This document shows, piece by piece, positions 1-8,196 of a stretch of DNA of 42,824 nucleotides. The DNA is taken from positions 1-42,824 of the forward strand of contig NZ_FUWW01000016.1 in assembly GCF_900167205.1 (NCBI RefSeq), given 5' to 3'. A program made the translations under genes and the position numbers. The notes under the pieces were generated by a model. That model saw nothing but the letters and a program-made list of their open reading frames with translations, was not told the origin of the DNA and searched no databases. This stretch comes from Eubacterium coprostanoligenes (GTDB taxonomy: Bacteria > Bacillota > Clostridia > Oscillospirales > Acutalibacteraceae). Each line of letters opens with the position of its first letter. Position 1 is the stretch's first letter.

Positions 1-35
1 AAAAATGCTGTAAGTATCGAACTTACAGCATTTTT
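1..35. terminator. Perfect 15-bp stem-loop, terminator-like in both directions
   Basis: Positions 1-15 pair without mismatch with 21-35. The stem has an A-run at its left edge and a T-run at its right edge, so it could stop transcription from either side. It is part of the repeat described above and probably ends a gene lying left of the window. Confidence 0.7.
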
Positions 36-121
36 GGCGTTTTTCGTTTTTTGCGAACAAGCGGTACCATCGTACAGCAAAGTTCGCAAGAAAACGAAAT
101 TCAGAAACTTTCTCAACAGCC
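1..121 (+). repeat. Dispersed hairpin repeat, copy 1 (cut by window edge)
   Basis: This stretch matches 1429-1543 with only two differences over about 114 bases (near positions 71 and 107), and then the two diverge. It opens with a perfect 15-bp stem (1-15 with 21-35, five-base loop) ending in T-rich sequence, so it also looks like an intrinsic terminator. A second inverted pair follows (about 45-58 with 82-96, carrying TTGCGAAC and GTTCGCAA). A related third copy lies on the minus strand at 23744-24068. The left part of this copy is outside the window. Confidence 0.85.
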
Positions 122-154
122 TATATCACTTCTGAAAGACTTTTCAAAAAACTG

Positions 155-183
155 TTGACATAATATAGGTTTTTATATATAAT
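155..183 (+). promoter_or_regulatory. Full-consensus sigma-A promoter for tRNA-Leu
   Basis: TTGACA at 155-160 and TATAAT at 178-183 are separated by exactly 17 bases. Both hexamers match the consensus fully. The expected start of transcription near 190 is about 8 bases before the mature tRNA 5' end at 198, so the 5' leader to be trimmed by RNase P is very short. Confidence 0.92.
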
Positions 184-197
184 ATAAATGCTGATTT

Positions 198-284
198 GCC
201 GGCGTGTCGGAATTGGCAGACGAGACAGACTCAAAATCTGTTATCCGTTTGGGTGTGTGGGTTCAAGTCCCACCGCCGGCACCA
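198..284 (+). tRNA. tRNA-Leu, anticodon CAA, with encoded CCA
   Basis: The acceptor stem GCCGGCG (198-204) pairs with CGCCGGC (274-280). The discriminator is A281 and CCA is encoded at 282-284. The T arm is GTGGG-TTCAAGT-CCCAC (257-273). The anticodon stem ACAGA/TCTGT (225-229/237-241) encloses loop CTCAAAA, giving anticodon CAA at 232-234, which reads UUG. The long variable region between 242 and 256 is the class II shape expected for leucine. Confidence 0.95.
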
Positions 285-314
285 ACGACGAGGTTTTTAC
301 CTTGTCGTTTTTTT
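284..314 (+). terminator. Intrinsic terminator of tRNA-Leu
   Basis: A 10-bp stem (284-293 with 300-309, one G-T wobble), a six-base loop and a run of T residues at 308-314 directly follow the tRNA CCA end. Confidence 0.85.
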
Positions 315-332
315 AATATAAAAAATTTGGTA

Positions 333-338
333 TATAAT
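333..338 (+). promoter_or_regulatory. Candidate -10 element of the choloylglycine hydrolase gene
   Basis: TATAAT lies 22 bases before the start codon. The region 17 bases upstream is only a T-run, so the -35 is poor. Expression may also depend on readthrough past the tRNA terminator. Confidence 0.4.
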
Positions 339-359
339 AATGTAAAGGAGTATGATTTT

Positions 360-1331
360 ATGTGCACAGCCGCAACTTATAAAACAAAGGATTTTTATTT
401 TGGCAGAACACTCGATTATGAATTTTCTTACGGTGACAGCATCACGGTTACACCTCGCAACTATCCGTTCAATTTTCGCTTTGAGGGCAGAAATGACAAT
501 CACTATGCCATTATTGGTATGGCGCATATTGCAAATGACTACCCGCTTTACTATGATGCCGTAAACGAAAAGGGAGTTTGCATTGCAGGACTTAATTTTG
601 TGGGCAACGCTGTTTATGCAACCGAGCCTTGCAAGGGTAAGCAAAATGTTGCACAGTTCGAACTTATCCCGTGGATTTTGTGCCAATGCAAGGATATGTC
701 GGAGGTTCGTGAACTACTCGGCAATATAAACATCACAAACACTCCGTTCAACGAGCAACTAACTTCTGCACAGCTTCATTATATTATTTGTGATAAAAAC
801 GAGTGCATAACTCTTGAATGTATGGCAGACGGAATGAAAATTTATGACAATCCAATCGGCGTGCTCACAAACAATCCGCCGTTTGATGTGCAGATGTACG
901 AGTTCAGCAAATATATGTCGCTTTCTCCACAGCAACCGAACAATAATTATGATTTGGATTTGCAGTATTTCAGCAGGGGAATGGGCGCACTCGGCTTGCC
1001 GGGTGATTTGTCGTCACCGTCACGATTTGCAAAGGTTGCGTTCACAAAACTTAATTCCAAATCAGCCGATGATGAAAAATCAAGCGTCGGTCAGTTCTTC
1101 CATATTCTTGGTTCTGTTGACCAACAACGAGGCTGTTGCGAGGTGGCAGACGGCAAGTATGAAATCACGATTTACACATCTTGCTGCAATGCCGACAAGG
1201 GCATTTATTATTACACAACCTATAATTGTCACAAAATCAATGCGGTTGATATGCACCGTGTTGACCTTGACAGCGACAAGTTATTTGCATATACATTAAT
1301 TGATGAAGAAGATTTCTTTTTCCAAAACTGA
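360..1331 (+). CDS. Choloylglycine hydrolase family protein (bile salt hydrolase / penicillin V acylase type)
   Basis: This 323-residue Ntn hydrolase would cleave an amide bond, either the glycine or taurine conjugate of a bile salt or a penicillin V-like amide. The ATG at 360 was chosen because it follows AAAGGAG (344-350) by nine bases and puts cysteine at position 2. That cysteine is the N-terminal nucleophile of the family once methionine is removed. The family residues Arg16 and Asp19 (in GRTLDYE), Asn79 (GLNF), an Asn in TNNPP near 172 and an Arg in SPSRFAK near 225 are all in place. There is no signal peptide, so it is probably cytoplasmic. An open frame running in from the tRNA (204) is an artefact of an absent stop. 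Choice between bile salts and penicillin V cannot be made from sequence by eye. The gene stands alone between tRNA-Leu and a repeat. Confidence 0.88.
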   Translation: MCTAATYKTKDFYFGRTLDYEFSYGDSITVTPRNYPFNFRFEGRNDNHYAIIGMAHIANDYPLYYDAVNEKGVCIAGLNFVGNAVYATEPCKGKQNVAQFELIPWILCQCKDMSEVRELLGNINITNTPFNEQLTSAQLHYIICDKNECITLECMADGMKIYDNPIGVLTNNPPFDVQMYEFSKYMSLSPQQPNNNYDLDLQYFSRGMGALGLPGDLSSPSRFAKVAFTKLNSKSADDEKSSVGQFFHILGSVDQQRGCCEVADGKYEITIYTSCCNADKGIYYYTTYNCHKINAVDMHRVDLDSDKLFAYTLIDEEDFFFQN

Positions 1332-1543
1332 TAAAGCTCCTGAAACACGCCAAAATATAATTAACCGAATTATGCCTCCCATTGACGCAAGGGGAGGTGG
1401 CAACACGAAGTGTTGACGGTGGGGTTTAAAAAATGCTGTAAGTATCGAACTTACAGCATTTTTGGCGTTTTTCGTTTTTTGCGAACAAGCGGTACCATTG
1501 TACAGCAAAGTTCGCAAGAAAACGAAATTCAGAAGCTTTCTCA
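1330..1543 (+). repeat. Dispersed hairpin element, copy 2
   Basis: The element begins at the stop codon of the preceding gene. Its first 46 bases (1330-1375) match the minus strand of 24060-24015 with two differences. A hairpin block follows (CCTCCC...GGGAGG at about 1375-1397 and CAACAC-GAA-GTGTTG near 1401-1415). From 1429 it is nearly identical to 1-115, including the perfect stem-loop 1429-1463. It has no open frame of its own. This is a non-coding repeat of unknown mobility, possibly MITE-like. Confidence 0.85.
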
Positions 1544-1578
1544 GTTGCATACAGCGTGTCGAAAATACTTTTTCCGAC

Positions 1579-1655
1579 ACGCTAAAACTCCCGAAGCGTA
1601 TTTGCTTCGGGAGTTGATTTGTTATTGGCGTGCTTCGGGAGCTTTAGCGGCAGTC
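1579..1655 (-). repeat. Inverted repeat end with galE terminator hairpin
   Basis: Read on the minus strand, 1655-1627 repeats the start of the element at 1330-1351 (AAAGCTCC, GAA, CACGCC shared). The stretch 1331-1650 is therefore bounded by imperfect inverted repeats of about 21 bases. Between them is a 12-bp stem AACTCCCGAAGC/GCTTCGGGAGTT (about 1586-1615), followed on the minus strand by TTTT, which would terminate galE. A second hairpin with AGCGTGTCG arms lies at about 1553-1582. Confidence 0.7.
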
Positions 1656-1658
1656 TTA

Positions 1659-2675
1659 TCAGTCCGGGTAGCCGTTAGGGTTCTGACTCTGCCATCTCCA
1701 AGAATCTTCGCACATTTCTTCAATGCCTCTTTCAGCCTTCCAGCCAAGTTCCTTGAGTGCCTTGGATGGGTCGCTGTAACAAGTTGCAATGTCGCCGGCT
1801 CTGCGAGGCTTGATTGAGTAAGGAATTTTTACTCCGCTTGCTTTTTCAAAAGCGTGAACAACATCAAGAACGCTGTATCCGATACCTGTACCGAGGTTGT
1901 AGATGAACAAGCCCTTGTCTGCTCTTACTTTTTCAACAGCCTTGAGGTGACCGAGTGCAAGGTCAACAACATGGATGTAATCTCTTACACCTGTGCCATC
2001 AGGAGTGTCGTAATCGTCACCGAATACGCCGAGTTCTTCTCTCTTGCCGATGGCAACTTGAGTGATGTATGGCATAAGGTTGTTTGGAATTCCGTTTGGA
2101 TCTTCGCCCATTGTGCCACTCTTGTGTGCGCCGATTGGGTTGAAGTAACGAAGCAAGCAGATGCTCCAGTCGTTGTCGCTTGCATAAAGGTCTTGGAGCA
2201 TACACTCAATGATGTATTTTGTTCTGCCGTATGGGTTTGTAACTCCGCCAACCTGCATATCCTCGGTGAGAGGAGAAATGTTGTTCATTCCGTAAACGGT
2301 AGCTGATGATGAAAATACAATCTTCTTGCAACCGTTGTTTCTCATAACATCAAGCAAAACAAGTGTGCCTGTGATGTTGTTGTCGAAGTATTCAAGAGGC
2401 TTTACACAGCTTTCGCCGACTGCCTTAAGACCTGCAAAGTGAATTACACTGTCGATGTTTTCAGCTTCAAAAACCTTTTGCATACCTTCTTTATCTCTGA
2501 TGTCTACCTGATAGAAAGGGAAGTCCTTTCCAACAAGAGCCTTGATTCTGTCATAAGATGATTTTTTGCAGTTGTAAAGATTGTCTACAACAACAACATC
2601 AAATCCTGCATTCATAAGTTCAACGCATGTGTGCGAACCGATGTAGCCGAGTCCGCCTGTTACTAATACTGACAT
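1659..2675 (-). CDS. galE: UDP-glucose 4-epimerase
   Basis: This enzyme interconverts UDP-glucose and UDP-galactose using bound NAD+, in the Leloir pathway and for cell-surface sugar supply. The 338-residue protein is full length for the family. It shows the Rossmann motif TGGLGYIGS near residues 6-14, a SSSATVYG segment carrying the catalytic serine/threonine region, and the YxxxK pair (YGRTK) near 149. RYFNPIGAH and RDYIHVVDLA are GalE-typical. The ATG is preceded by AGGAGG with seven bases spacing. It lies downstream of proS on the same strand, 80 bases away, with a weak hairpin between them, so readthrough is possible. No other galactose gene is present in the window. Confidence 0.95.
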   Translation of the reverse strand: MSVLVTGGLGYIGSHTCVELMNAGFDVVVVDNLYNCKKSSYDRIKALVGKDFPFYQVDIRDKEGMQKVFEAENIDSVIHFAGLKAVGESCVKPLEYFDNNITGTLVLLDVMRNNGCKKIVFSSSATVYGMNNISPLTEDMQVGGVTNPYGRTKYIIECMLQDLYASDNDWSICLLRYFNPIGAHKSGTMGEDPNGIPNNLMPYITQVAIGKREELGVFGDDYDTPDGTGVRDYIHVVDLALGHLKAVEKVRADKGLFIYNLGTGIGYSVLDVVHAFEKASGVKIPYSIKPRRAGDIATCYSDPSKALKELGWKAERGIEEMCEDSWRWQSQNPNGYPD

Positions 2676-2711
2676 AGTGATGCCTCCTAAATAATATAAT
2701 GTTATATTATC

Positions 2712-2739
2712 GTCAGAGCGATTTGTTTTGCCCTGACGG
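2712..2739. other. Hairpin between proS and galE
   Basis: CGTCAGAGC (2712-2720) pairs with GCCCTGACG (2731-2739), nine pairs with one G-T wobble. The T-rich flank is on the plus-strand side although both neighbours are on the minus strand. It is therefore not a clear terminator for proS. It could slow readthrough into galE or protect the proS 3' end. Confidence 0.45.
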
Positions 2740-2755
2740 TTTTGTTTTTGTTAAA

Positions 2756-4198
2756 TTAATAAGCTTTGCCCCAGTAAACCATACATTTGGCAGGCTTGCC
2801 GCAGCATACGCATTTGTCGTCAATGTGCTCTTGTTCAAGCGGAATGCAACGAGAACCTACACCGGTAACTTCCTTAACCTTGTCTTCGCAAGCCTCGTCA
2901 CCGCACCACATAGCTTTTACAAAGCCATCACCGTTCTTTTCAAGGTCGGCAATGATTTCGTCCATATTGTGTGCAATGTATGTTCTGCGTTCTCTGTTTT
3001 CAAGAGCCTTTTCGTAGATGCCCTTGCGTACTTCTTCAAGTTTTTCAAGGATAACTTCTTCAATCTTGTCAAGCGGAACGATTGTTTTTTCTCTGTTGTG
3101 ACGGGTAACAACAACGCATTGACCTGCTTCAATATCTCTCGGACCGAGTTCGATTCTTACAGGAACACCCTTCATTTCGTATTCTGCAAACTTCCAGCCC
3201 GGAGTGTTGTTTGAATCGTCAATCTTTGCTCTGCAAACCTTGTTGAGTCTGTCGCAAAGTTCGTTTGCCGCATCAAGAACGCCGTCTTTGTGCTGTGCAA
3301 CAGGAATAACGATTGCCTGAATCGGTGCAACAGCCGGTGGAAGAACAAGTCCGTTGTCGTCACCGTGAGTCATAATGATTGCGCCGATAAGACGGGTTGT
3401 AACTCCCCAAGATGTTTGGTGTGGGTATTGGAGCTGATTGTTTTTGTCTGCAAATTGAATGTCAAATGCCTTTGCAAAACCATCGCCAAAGTAGTGGCTT
3501 GTGCCTGCCTGAAGTGCCTTGCCATCGTGCATAAGTGCTTCGATGCAGTATGTTCTTTCCGCACCTGCAAACTTGTCGCTCTCTGTCTTTTGACCTTGGA
3601 TAACAGGCATAGCCAAATCCTCTTGGCAGAACTTGGTGTAGATGCCAAGCATTTTTTCTGTTTCCTCAATTGCCTCCTCAGGTGTTGCGTGGAGTGTGTG
3701 ACCCTCCTGCCACAAGAATTCTCTTGAACGGAGGAACGGTCTTGTTGTCTTTTCCCATCTTACAACAGATACCCACTGATTGTAGAGTTTAGGCAAATCT
3801 CTGTGAGAGTGAACAATGTTTTTGAAGTGCTCGCAGAAAAGAGTTTCGCTTGTAGGTCTTACGCAAAGACGCTCTTCAAGTTTTTCATTTCCGCCGTAGG
3901 TTACCCACGCACATTCAGGCGCAAAGCCCTCAACATGGTCTGCTTCCTTTTGGAGCAATGATTCAGGGATGAACATTGGCATACAAACATTTTCGTGTCC
4001 TGTTGCTTTGAACATTCCGTCAAGTATTCTTTGGATATTTTCCCAAATTGCATAGCCGTAAGGTCGGATTACCATACAGCCCTTAATGCTTGTGTATTCT
4101 ATAAGCTCTGCCTTTTTGCACACATCCGTGTACCATTTGGCAAAGTCCACATCCATCGATGTGATGTCATCAACCATTTTTTTCTGATTATTTGCCAT
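2756..4198 (-). CDS. proS: Prolyl-tRNA synthetase, short archaeal/eukaryotic type
   Basis: The enzyme charges tRNA-Pro with proline in the cytoplasm. At 480 residues it lacks the large inserted editing domain of the E. coli type, and it ends with the zinc-binding-like [10 protein letters not shown] and a C-terminal tyrosine (WGKAY), both features of the archaeal/eukaryotic-like class II ProRS. Class II elements visible are RPTSET (motif 2 side), the [20 protein letters not shown] segment and [16 protein letters not shown]. The ATG follows AGGAGAT by six bases. It has its own promoter (4264-4292) divergent from the ATP synthase operon, and galE lies downstream. Confidence 0.95.
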   Translation of the reverse strand: MANNQKKMVDDITSMDVDFAKWYTDVCKKAELIEYTSIKGCMVIRPYGYAIWENIQRILDGMFKATGHENVCMPMFIPESLLQKEADHVEGFAPECAWVTYGGNEKLEERLCVRPTSETLFCEHFKNIVHSHRDLPKLYNQWVSVVRWEKTTRPFLRSREFLWQEGHTLHATPEEAIEETEKMLGIYTKFCQEDLAMPVIQGQKTESDKFAGAERTYCIEALMHDGKALQAGTSHYFGDGFAKAFDIQFADKNNQLQYPHQTSWGVTTRLIGAIIMTHGDDNGLVLPPAVAPIQAIVIPVAQHKDGVLDAANELCDRLNKVCRAKIDDSNNTPGWKFAEYEMKGVPVRIELGPRDIEAGQCVVVTRHNREKTIVPLDKIEEVILEKLEEVRKGIYEKALENRERRTYIAHNMDEIIADLEKNGDGFVKAMWCGDEACEDKVKEVTGVGSRCIPLEQEHIDDKCVCCGKPAKCMVYWGKAY

Positions 4199-4227
4199 AA
4201 CTATCTCCTATATTAATATTATTTACA

Positions 4228-4253
4228 TTATATATTCGTTTTATATATTCGTT
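4228..4253. repeat. 13-bp perfect tandem duplication in the proS leader
   Basis: TTATATATTCGTT occurs twice head to tail (4228-4240 and 4241-4253), between the proS promoter and its ribosome site. In the proS mRNA it falls in the 5' untranslated region. Confidence 0.85.
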
Positions 4254-4263
4254 TCAGCCTCTT

Positions 4264-4292
4264 ATTATAAATGATAATTCCAAAAAAGTAAA
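4264..4292 (-). promoter_or_regulatory. proS promoter
   Basis: On the minus strand TTTACT (4292-4287) and TATAAT (4269-4264) are 17 bases apart. This gives a leader of about 60 bases that contains the tandem duplication. Confidence 0.7.
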
Positions 4293-4471
4293 CCGATTTT
4301 TGAAAATAACCTGCCTCTTTGCAAAGATATTACAAATGGTAGGGTAGCACAGTATGTTTTATATACAGAGAGTAAATCAAATATTAACGATAGGTATAAA
4401 GTTGCACAAAATTACTTCATTTTTCTTGGTTATTTTTATCATATGAATGTCAAAAATATGAAAAAGCTGTA

Positions 4472-4500
4472 TTGCAAAATTCAAATTTCGTAGTTATAAT
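4472..4500 (+). promoter_or_regulatory. ATP synthase operon promoter
   Basis: TTGCAA (4472-4477) and TATAAT (4495-4500) are separated by 17 bases. The predicted start is near 4507, just before a hairpin. The rest of the 370-base proS-atpB gap, 4293-4471, is AT-rich and shows no gene or structure I can support. Confidence 0.82.
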
Positions 4501-4510
4501 GAGAGTAAAA

Positions 4511-4545
4511 GCAGGTGAAAAAAATAACAATCTTTTCAAACCTGC
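4511..4545 (+). promoter_or_regulatory. 5'-end hairpin in the atp mRNA leader
   Basis: GCAGGT (4511-4516) pairs with ACCTGC (4540-4545), extended by GAAAA/TTTTC across a two-base bulge. It would sit within a few bases of the mRNA 5' end, a position that typically protects transcripts from 5'-dependent decay. That role is inference. Confidence 0.55.
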
Positions 4546-4572
4546 AAATATATGGGAAATGGAGGAATGACG

Positions 4573-5400
4573 ATGGCATTAGCACCTATTAGTATGAGCG
4601 TCAATTTGCAGGAAGAACTCCAAAAGCAGCTCAACATCGACGAAGTGTTCGGCTTTGATGTCAATGGCGTACACATCGGCTTTGATGAAAGCACTGTGGT
4701 TTCTTGGATTATAATTGTCGCTGTGACGATTTTGGCTATATTCCTCACCCGAAACTTAAAGGTTCAGGGCGAAATATCCAAGCGTCAGATGATACTCGAA
4801 ATGTGCTATGAAAAGGCAGAAGCATTTTTCAAAACCATTATGGGTCCAAAGGTAGAAAGGTATATACCATGGCTTATGAGTATGGCTTTGTTTATCGGCG
4901 TGTCCAATATGATTGGACTGTTGGGATTCAAGCCACCTACAAAAAGTATGCAGGTCACTGCGGCTATGGCACTCACTTCTATCGTGCTCGTAGAATATTG
5001 TGCCTTTAAGGATAAGGGTGTCCTCGGCAGGTTCAAGCAATTTACAAAACCTGTGTGGATAGTTACTCCTATCAATATTCTTGAGGTGTTCACCAAACCG
5101 CTTTCGCTTTGTATGCGACTTTTTGGTAACATCATTGCAGCGTTCACCATTATGGAATTAATCAAGGCAGTGCCGTTTATGAAGTTCGGATTTCCGGTTG
5201 TGTTCAGCCTCTACTTCGATTTGTTTGACGGACTCCTGCAAGCGTACATTTTCTGTTTCTTGACAGCTATTTATCTTCAAGAAGCTGTTGAAGAAGAGGA
5301 AGAAGAGCCAAAGGAAGCAAAGAAAATGCGCAAGGCTCAAAAGAAAGCCGAGAAATTGGCAAAAAAACAAGCAAAAAAACAAGCTAAAGCTACGGCTTGA
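4573..5400 (+). CDS. atpB: F-type ATP synthase subunit a
   Basis: Subunit a forms the half-channels of the membrane FO sector and works against the c-ring. The start at 4573 is preceded by GGAGG (4561-4565) with seven bases spacing; upstream in-frame ATGs (4552, 4567) are less well placed. The 275-residue protein has several membrane segments and the conserved channel arginine in LCMRLFGNIIA. The helix SLYFDLFDGLLQAYIFCFLTAIYL is the normal C-terminal hairpin. The protein normally stops shortly after that point, but here a tail of about 37 residues follows, first Glu-rich (VEEEEEEP) then Lys/Ala-rich. No atpI precedes it. Confidence 0.95.
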   Translation: MALAPISMSVNLQEELQKQLNIDEVFGFDVNGVHIGFDESTVVSWIIIVAVTILAIFLTRNLKVQGEISKRQMILEMCYEKAEAFFKTIMGPKVERYIPWLMSMALFIGVSNMIGLLGFKPPTKSMQVTAAMALTSIVLVEYCAFKDKGVLGRFKQFTKPVWIVTPINILEVFTKPLSLCMRLFGNIIAAFTIMELIKAVPFMKFGFPVVFSLYFDLFDGLLQAYIFCFLTAIYLQEAVEEEEEEPKEAKKMRKAQKKAEKLAKKQAKKQAKATA

Positions 5401-5439
5401 GCATATAAACAATGATTTATATTTTAAGGAGATAAAATT

Positions 5440-5667
5440 ATGACAGGATCAATTATTGCAATCGGTGCAGGTATTGCACTTTTGTGTGGCATTGGCGCAG
5501 GTATCGGTATCGGTATCGCAACAGGTAAGGCAGTAGAGGCTCAGGCTCGTCAGCCTGAAATTGCAGGTAAAATTCAAACAACTCTTATTCTCGGTGCCGC
5601 TTTGTCAGAGGCAACAGCTATTTACGGCTTGATTGGTGCAATTTTGATTATCTTTATGGTAAAATAG
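5440..5667 (+). CDS. atpE: F-type ATP synthase subunit c
   Basis: This 75-residue two-helix proteolipid forms the rotor ring. It shows the polar loop ARQPE and the ion-binding glutamate in helix 2 ([10 protein letters not shown]). In Na+-binding rings a Gln in helix 1 and a Ser/Thr directly after the Glu complete the site. Here the equivalent positions are Ile (GIGIGI) and Ala (EAT), which favours protons. The start follows AAGGAG. It sits 39 bases after atpB and 36 before atpF, as in typical operons. Confidence 0.96.
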   Translation: MTGSIIAIGAGIALLCGIGAGIGIGIATGKAVEAQARQPEIAGKIQTTLILGAALSEATAIYGLIGAILIIFMVK

Positions 5668-5703
5668 TTCGCCGTTCATTATTGATTGAAAGGAAATTAA
5701 CAA

Positions 5704-6186
5704 ATGTTAAAGTTTGATTTTAATTTGCTTTGGACAATAGTCAATCTTATTATTTTCTATCTTTTGATGAGATTTTTCCTTATCAAGCCAATCAAAAAGA
5801 CCCTTCAGGCAAGAAAGGAATTGATTGATAATCAGTTCAAAGAGGCTGAAGATACGGTTAACGCCGCAAACGAAAAAATGGCTGATTATGAGGATAAAAT
5901 CAAAAATGTCAACACCGAAGCAAAGGAAATTATTTCTGATGCAAGGGATAAGGCAAAGGTTGAATATAACAAAATCCTTGACAAAGCAAATAATGATGCC
6001 ACAAGGCTTAAGCAAGACGCTCAAAAGCAAATCGAGTTGGATACGGAAAATGCCCGTCGAGATGTTAAGGAAGAACTTGCAAAGCTTGCTATGGAGGCAG
6101 CACAAAAGGTTGTCGGCGAAAGCGTAAGCGCAAAAACCGATGCAGAAATTTATGACAAATTTTTAAACGAAAGCAGTGAAGATTAA
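5704..6186 (+). CDS. atpF: F-type ATP synthase subunit b
   Basis: The 160-residue subunit b is the peripheral stalk. One N-terminal membrane helix (about 8-28) is followed by a long charged helix (about 40-145) rich in Lys, Glu and Ala, and then a short C-terminal part ([14 protein letters not shown]) expected to contact delta. Its TAA overlaps the ATG of the next frame (TAATG), so translation is probably coupled to the delta-alpha fusion. A ribosome site GAAAGGAAA lies just upstream. Confidence 0.95.
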   Translation: MLKFDFNLLWTIVNLIIFYLLMRFFLIKPIKKTLQARKELIDNQFKEAEDTVNAANEKMADYEDKIKNVNTEAKEIISDARDKAKVEYNKILDKANNDATRLKQDAQKQIELDTENARRDVKEELAKLAMEAAQKVVGESVSAKTDAEIYDKFLNESSED

Positions 6187-8196
6187 TGATTAAAAATCAA
6201 GATTTATATATCCAAAACCTGCTTTCAAACCAAGTTAGCGTGGGTAGCTTGGAAGATGCGTTGAGATTGTACAACAGCAGCGAGGAACTTCGTGAAACAC
6301 TCAACAATCCAAACTATCCTGCCGAGGAAAAACAGCAGGTAATCAACGATTTGTTTGCTCCGTCCGTAAGAGAATTTTTGAGCGAGCTTGCCGAGAAATG
6401 CCAGTGTGGCGACCTCGAGGAGCTTATTGAGGCATATATCGTTGAAGGTGACAGAAAAAAGAATATCATTCACGCAACAGTAACTTGCATCAACCCTCCT
6501 GACGAAAAGCAACTCAAGGGTATTGAGGATTTTGTTCGTAAGGAAACAAAGAGCGAAAATGTTGTTGTTGACATAAAAAAAGATGCGTCTTTGATTGGCG
6601 GTTTTGTAATTGCGGTTGAGGGCAAGGAGTATGACTTCTCTCTCAAAACAAAGATGCAGACTATCAAAGAGCAAATTCTTCGTACTGCCAAGGAAAGCAC
6701 CGGAAGCAACAAAGAGGTGCTTGAAGTTTTGCGCAAGGATATTAAGTCCTTCAAAGATAATCTTCAGGGCGAAGAAGTCGGTCAGGTAGTCAAGGTTGGC
6801 GATAATATCGCAACAATCGTTGGACTTGGCAATGCAATGTACGGCGAAATCGTTGTGTTTGAGGACGGCACAAAGGGTATGGTTCAAAACATCAACCACG
6901 ACTCAATCGGCTGTATCCTTTTTGGTTCGGATGACGAAATCGAGCAAGGCACAAAGGTTAAGCGTACAAAGAGAAAAGCAGGCGTTCCGGTAGGCGAAAA
7001 TTTTGTCGGCAGAGTTGTAAATGCTCTTGGCGAGCCTATCGACGGCTTGGGAGATATTGAAGCAAGCGATTACCGCTTGGTTGAGCAACCGGCTCCGTCA
7101 ATCGTTGACAGAAAATCGGTTTCAAAGCCAATGGAAACAGGTATTCTTGCTATTGACTCTATGTTCCCGATAGGCAGAGGTCAGCGTGAACTTATCATCG
7201 GTGACCGTCAAACAGGTAAAACATCTATTGCAATCGACACTATCATTAACCAAAAGGGCAAGGACACAATCTGTATTTACAATGCCATCGGTCAGAAAGC
7301 GTCAACTGTTGCAAAACTTGTTAACACACTCAAAAAGAACGGTGCTATGGATTACACAATCGTTGTGTGCTCAACAGCATCGGATGCGGCTTCACTTCAA
7401 TATATTTCTCCGTATTCGGCAACGGCTATGGCTGAATACTTTATGTACAAGGGCAAGGATTGCCTCATCGTGTATGACGATTTGAGCAAGCACGCTGTTG
7501 CTTACCGTGCAATTTCTCTTCTTTTGGGCAGACCGCCTGGACGAGAGGCTTATCCCGGTGATGTATTCTATTTGCACTCAAGACTTCTTGAGCGTTCAAG
7601 CCGTTTGAGTGACGAGCTTGGCGGCGGTTCAATCACTGCCTTGCCTATCATCGAAACCCAGGCAGGCGATGTATCTGCATACATCCCAACAAATGTTATT
7701 TCAATTACAGACGGTCAAATTTATCTTGAAAGTGACCTTTTCTTCTCGGGTCAAAGACCTGCGGTTAATGTCGGTCTTTCCGTATCCCGTGTTGGCGGTG
7801 CGGCTCAAACAAAGGCTATGAAGAAGGCAGCAGGCTCACTTCGTGTTGATTTGGCACAGTTCAGAGAAATGGAAGTGTTCACCCAGTTCTCTTCTGATTT
7901 GGATGATGACACAAAGATGCAACTTAAGTACGGTTCGGGTCTTATGGAACTTCTTAAGCAACCGCTTACTCACCCAATGTCACTTGCACAGCAGGTTATC
8001 ACTCTTGTTGGTGCAATCGGCAAGAAGTTTGTTGATGTGCCAAAGGACAAACTCAAGAGCTATCAGGGCGAAATGCTCGAATATTTTGAAAATCATCACA
8101 GCGACCTTGTTGCTGAAATCGACACTCAAAAGGTGCTTGATGATGATTTGAAGGCTTCAATCCTCGATGTGATTGATGAATTCGGAAAGGCAAATA

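Noticed and set aside
1-121. CRISPR-like or tandem repeat array
   Set aside because: Copies are dispersed over kilobases, with no regular spacers and no cas genes.
204-359. Upstream extension of the hydrolase reading frame through tRNA-Leu
   Set aside because: The stretch is the tRNA and its terminator; the Cys2 start at 360 with a ribosome site is required by the Ntn mechanism.
2712-2739. Terminator of proS
   Set aside because: The T-rich flank is on the wrong side for minus-strand transcription and the minus-strand flank is mixed A/T.
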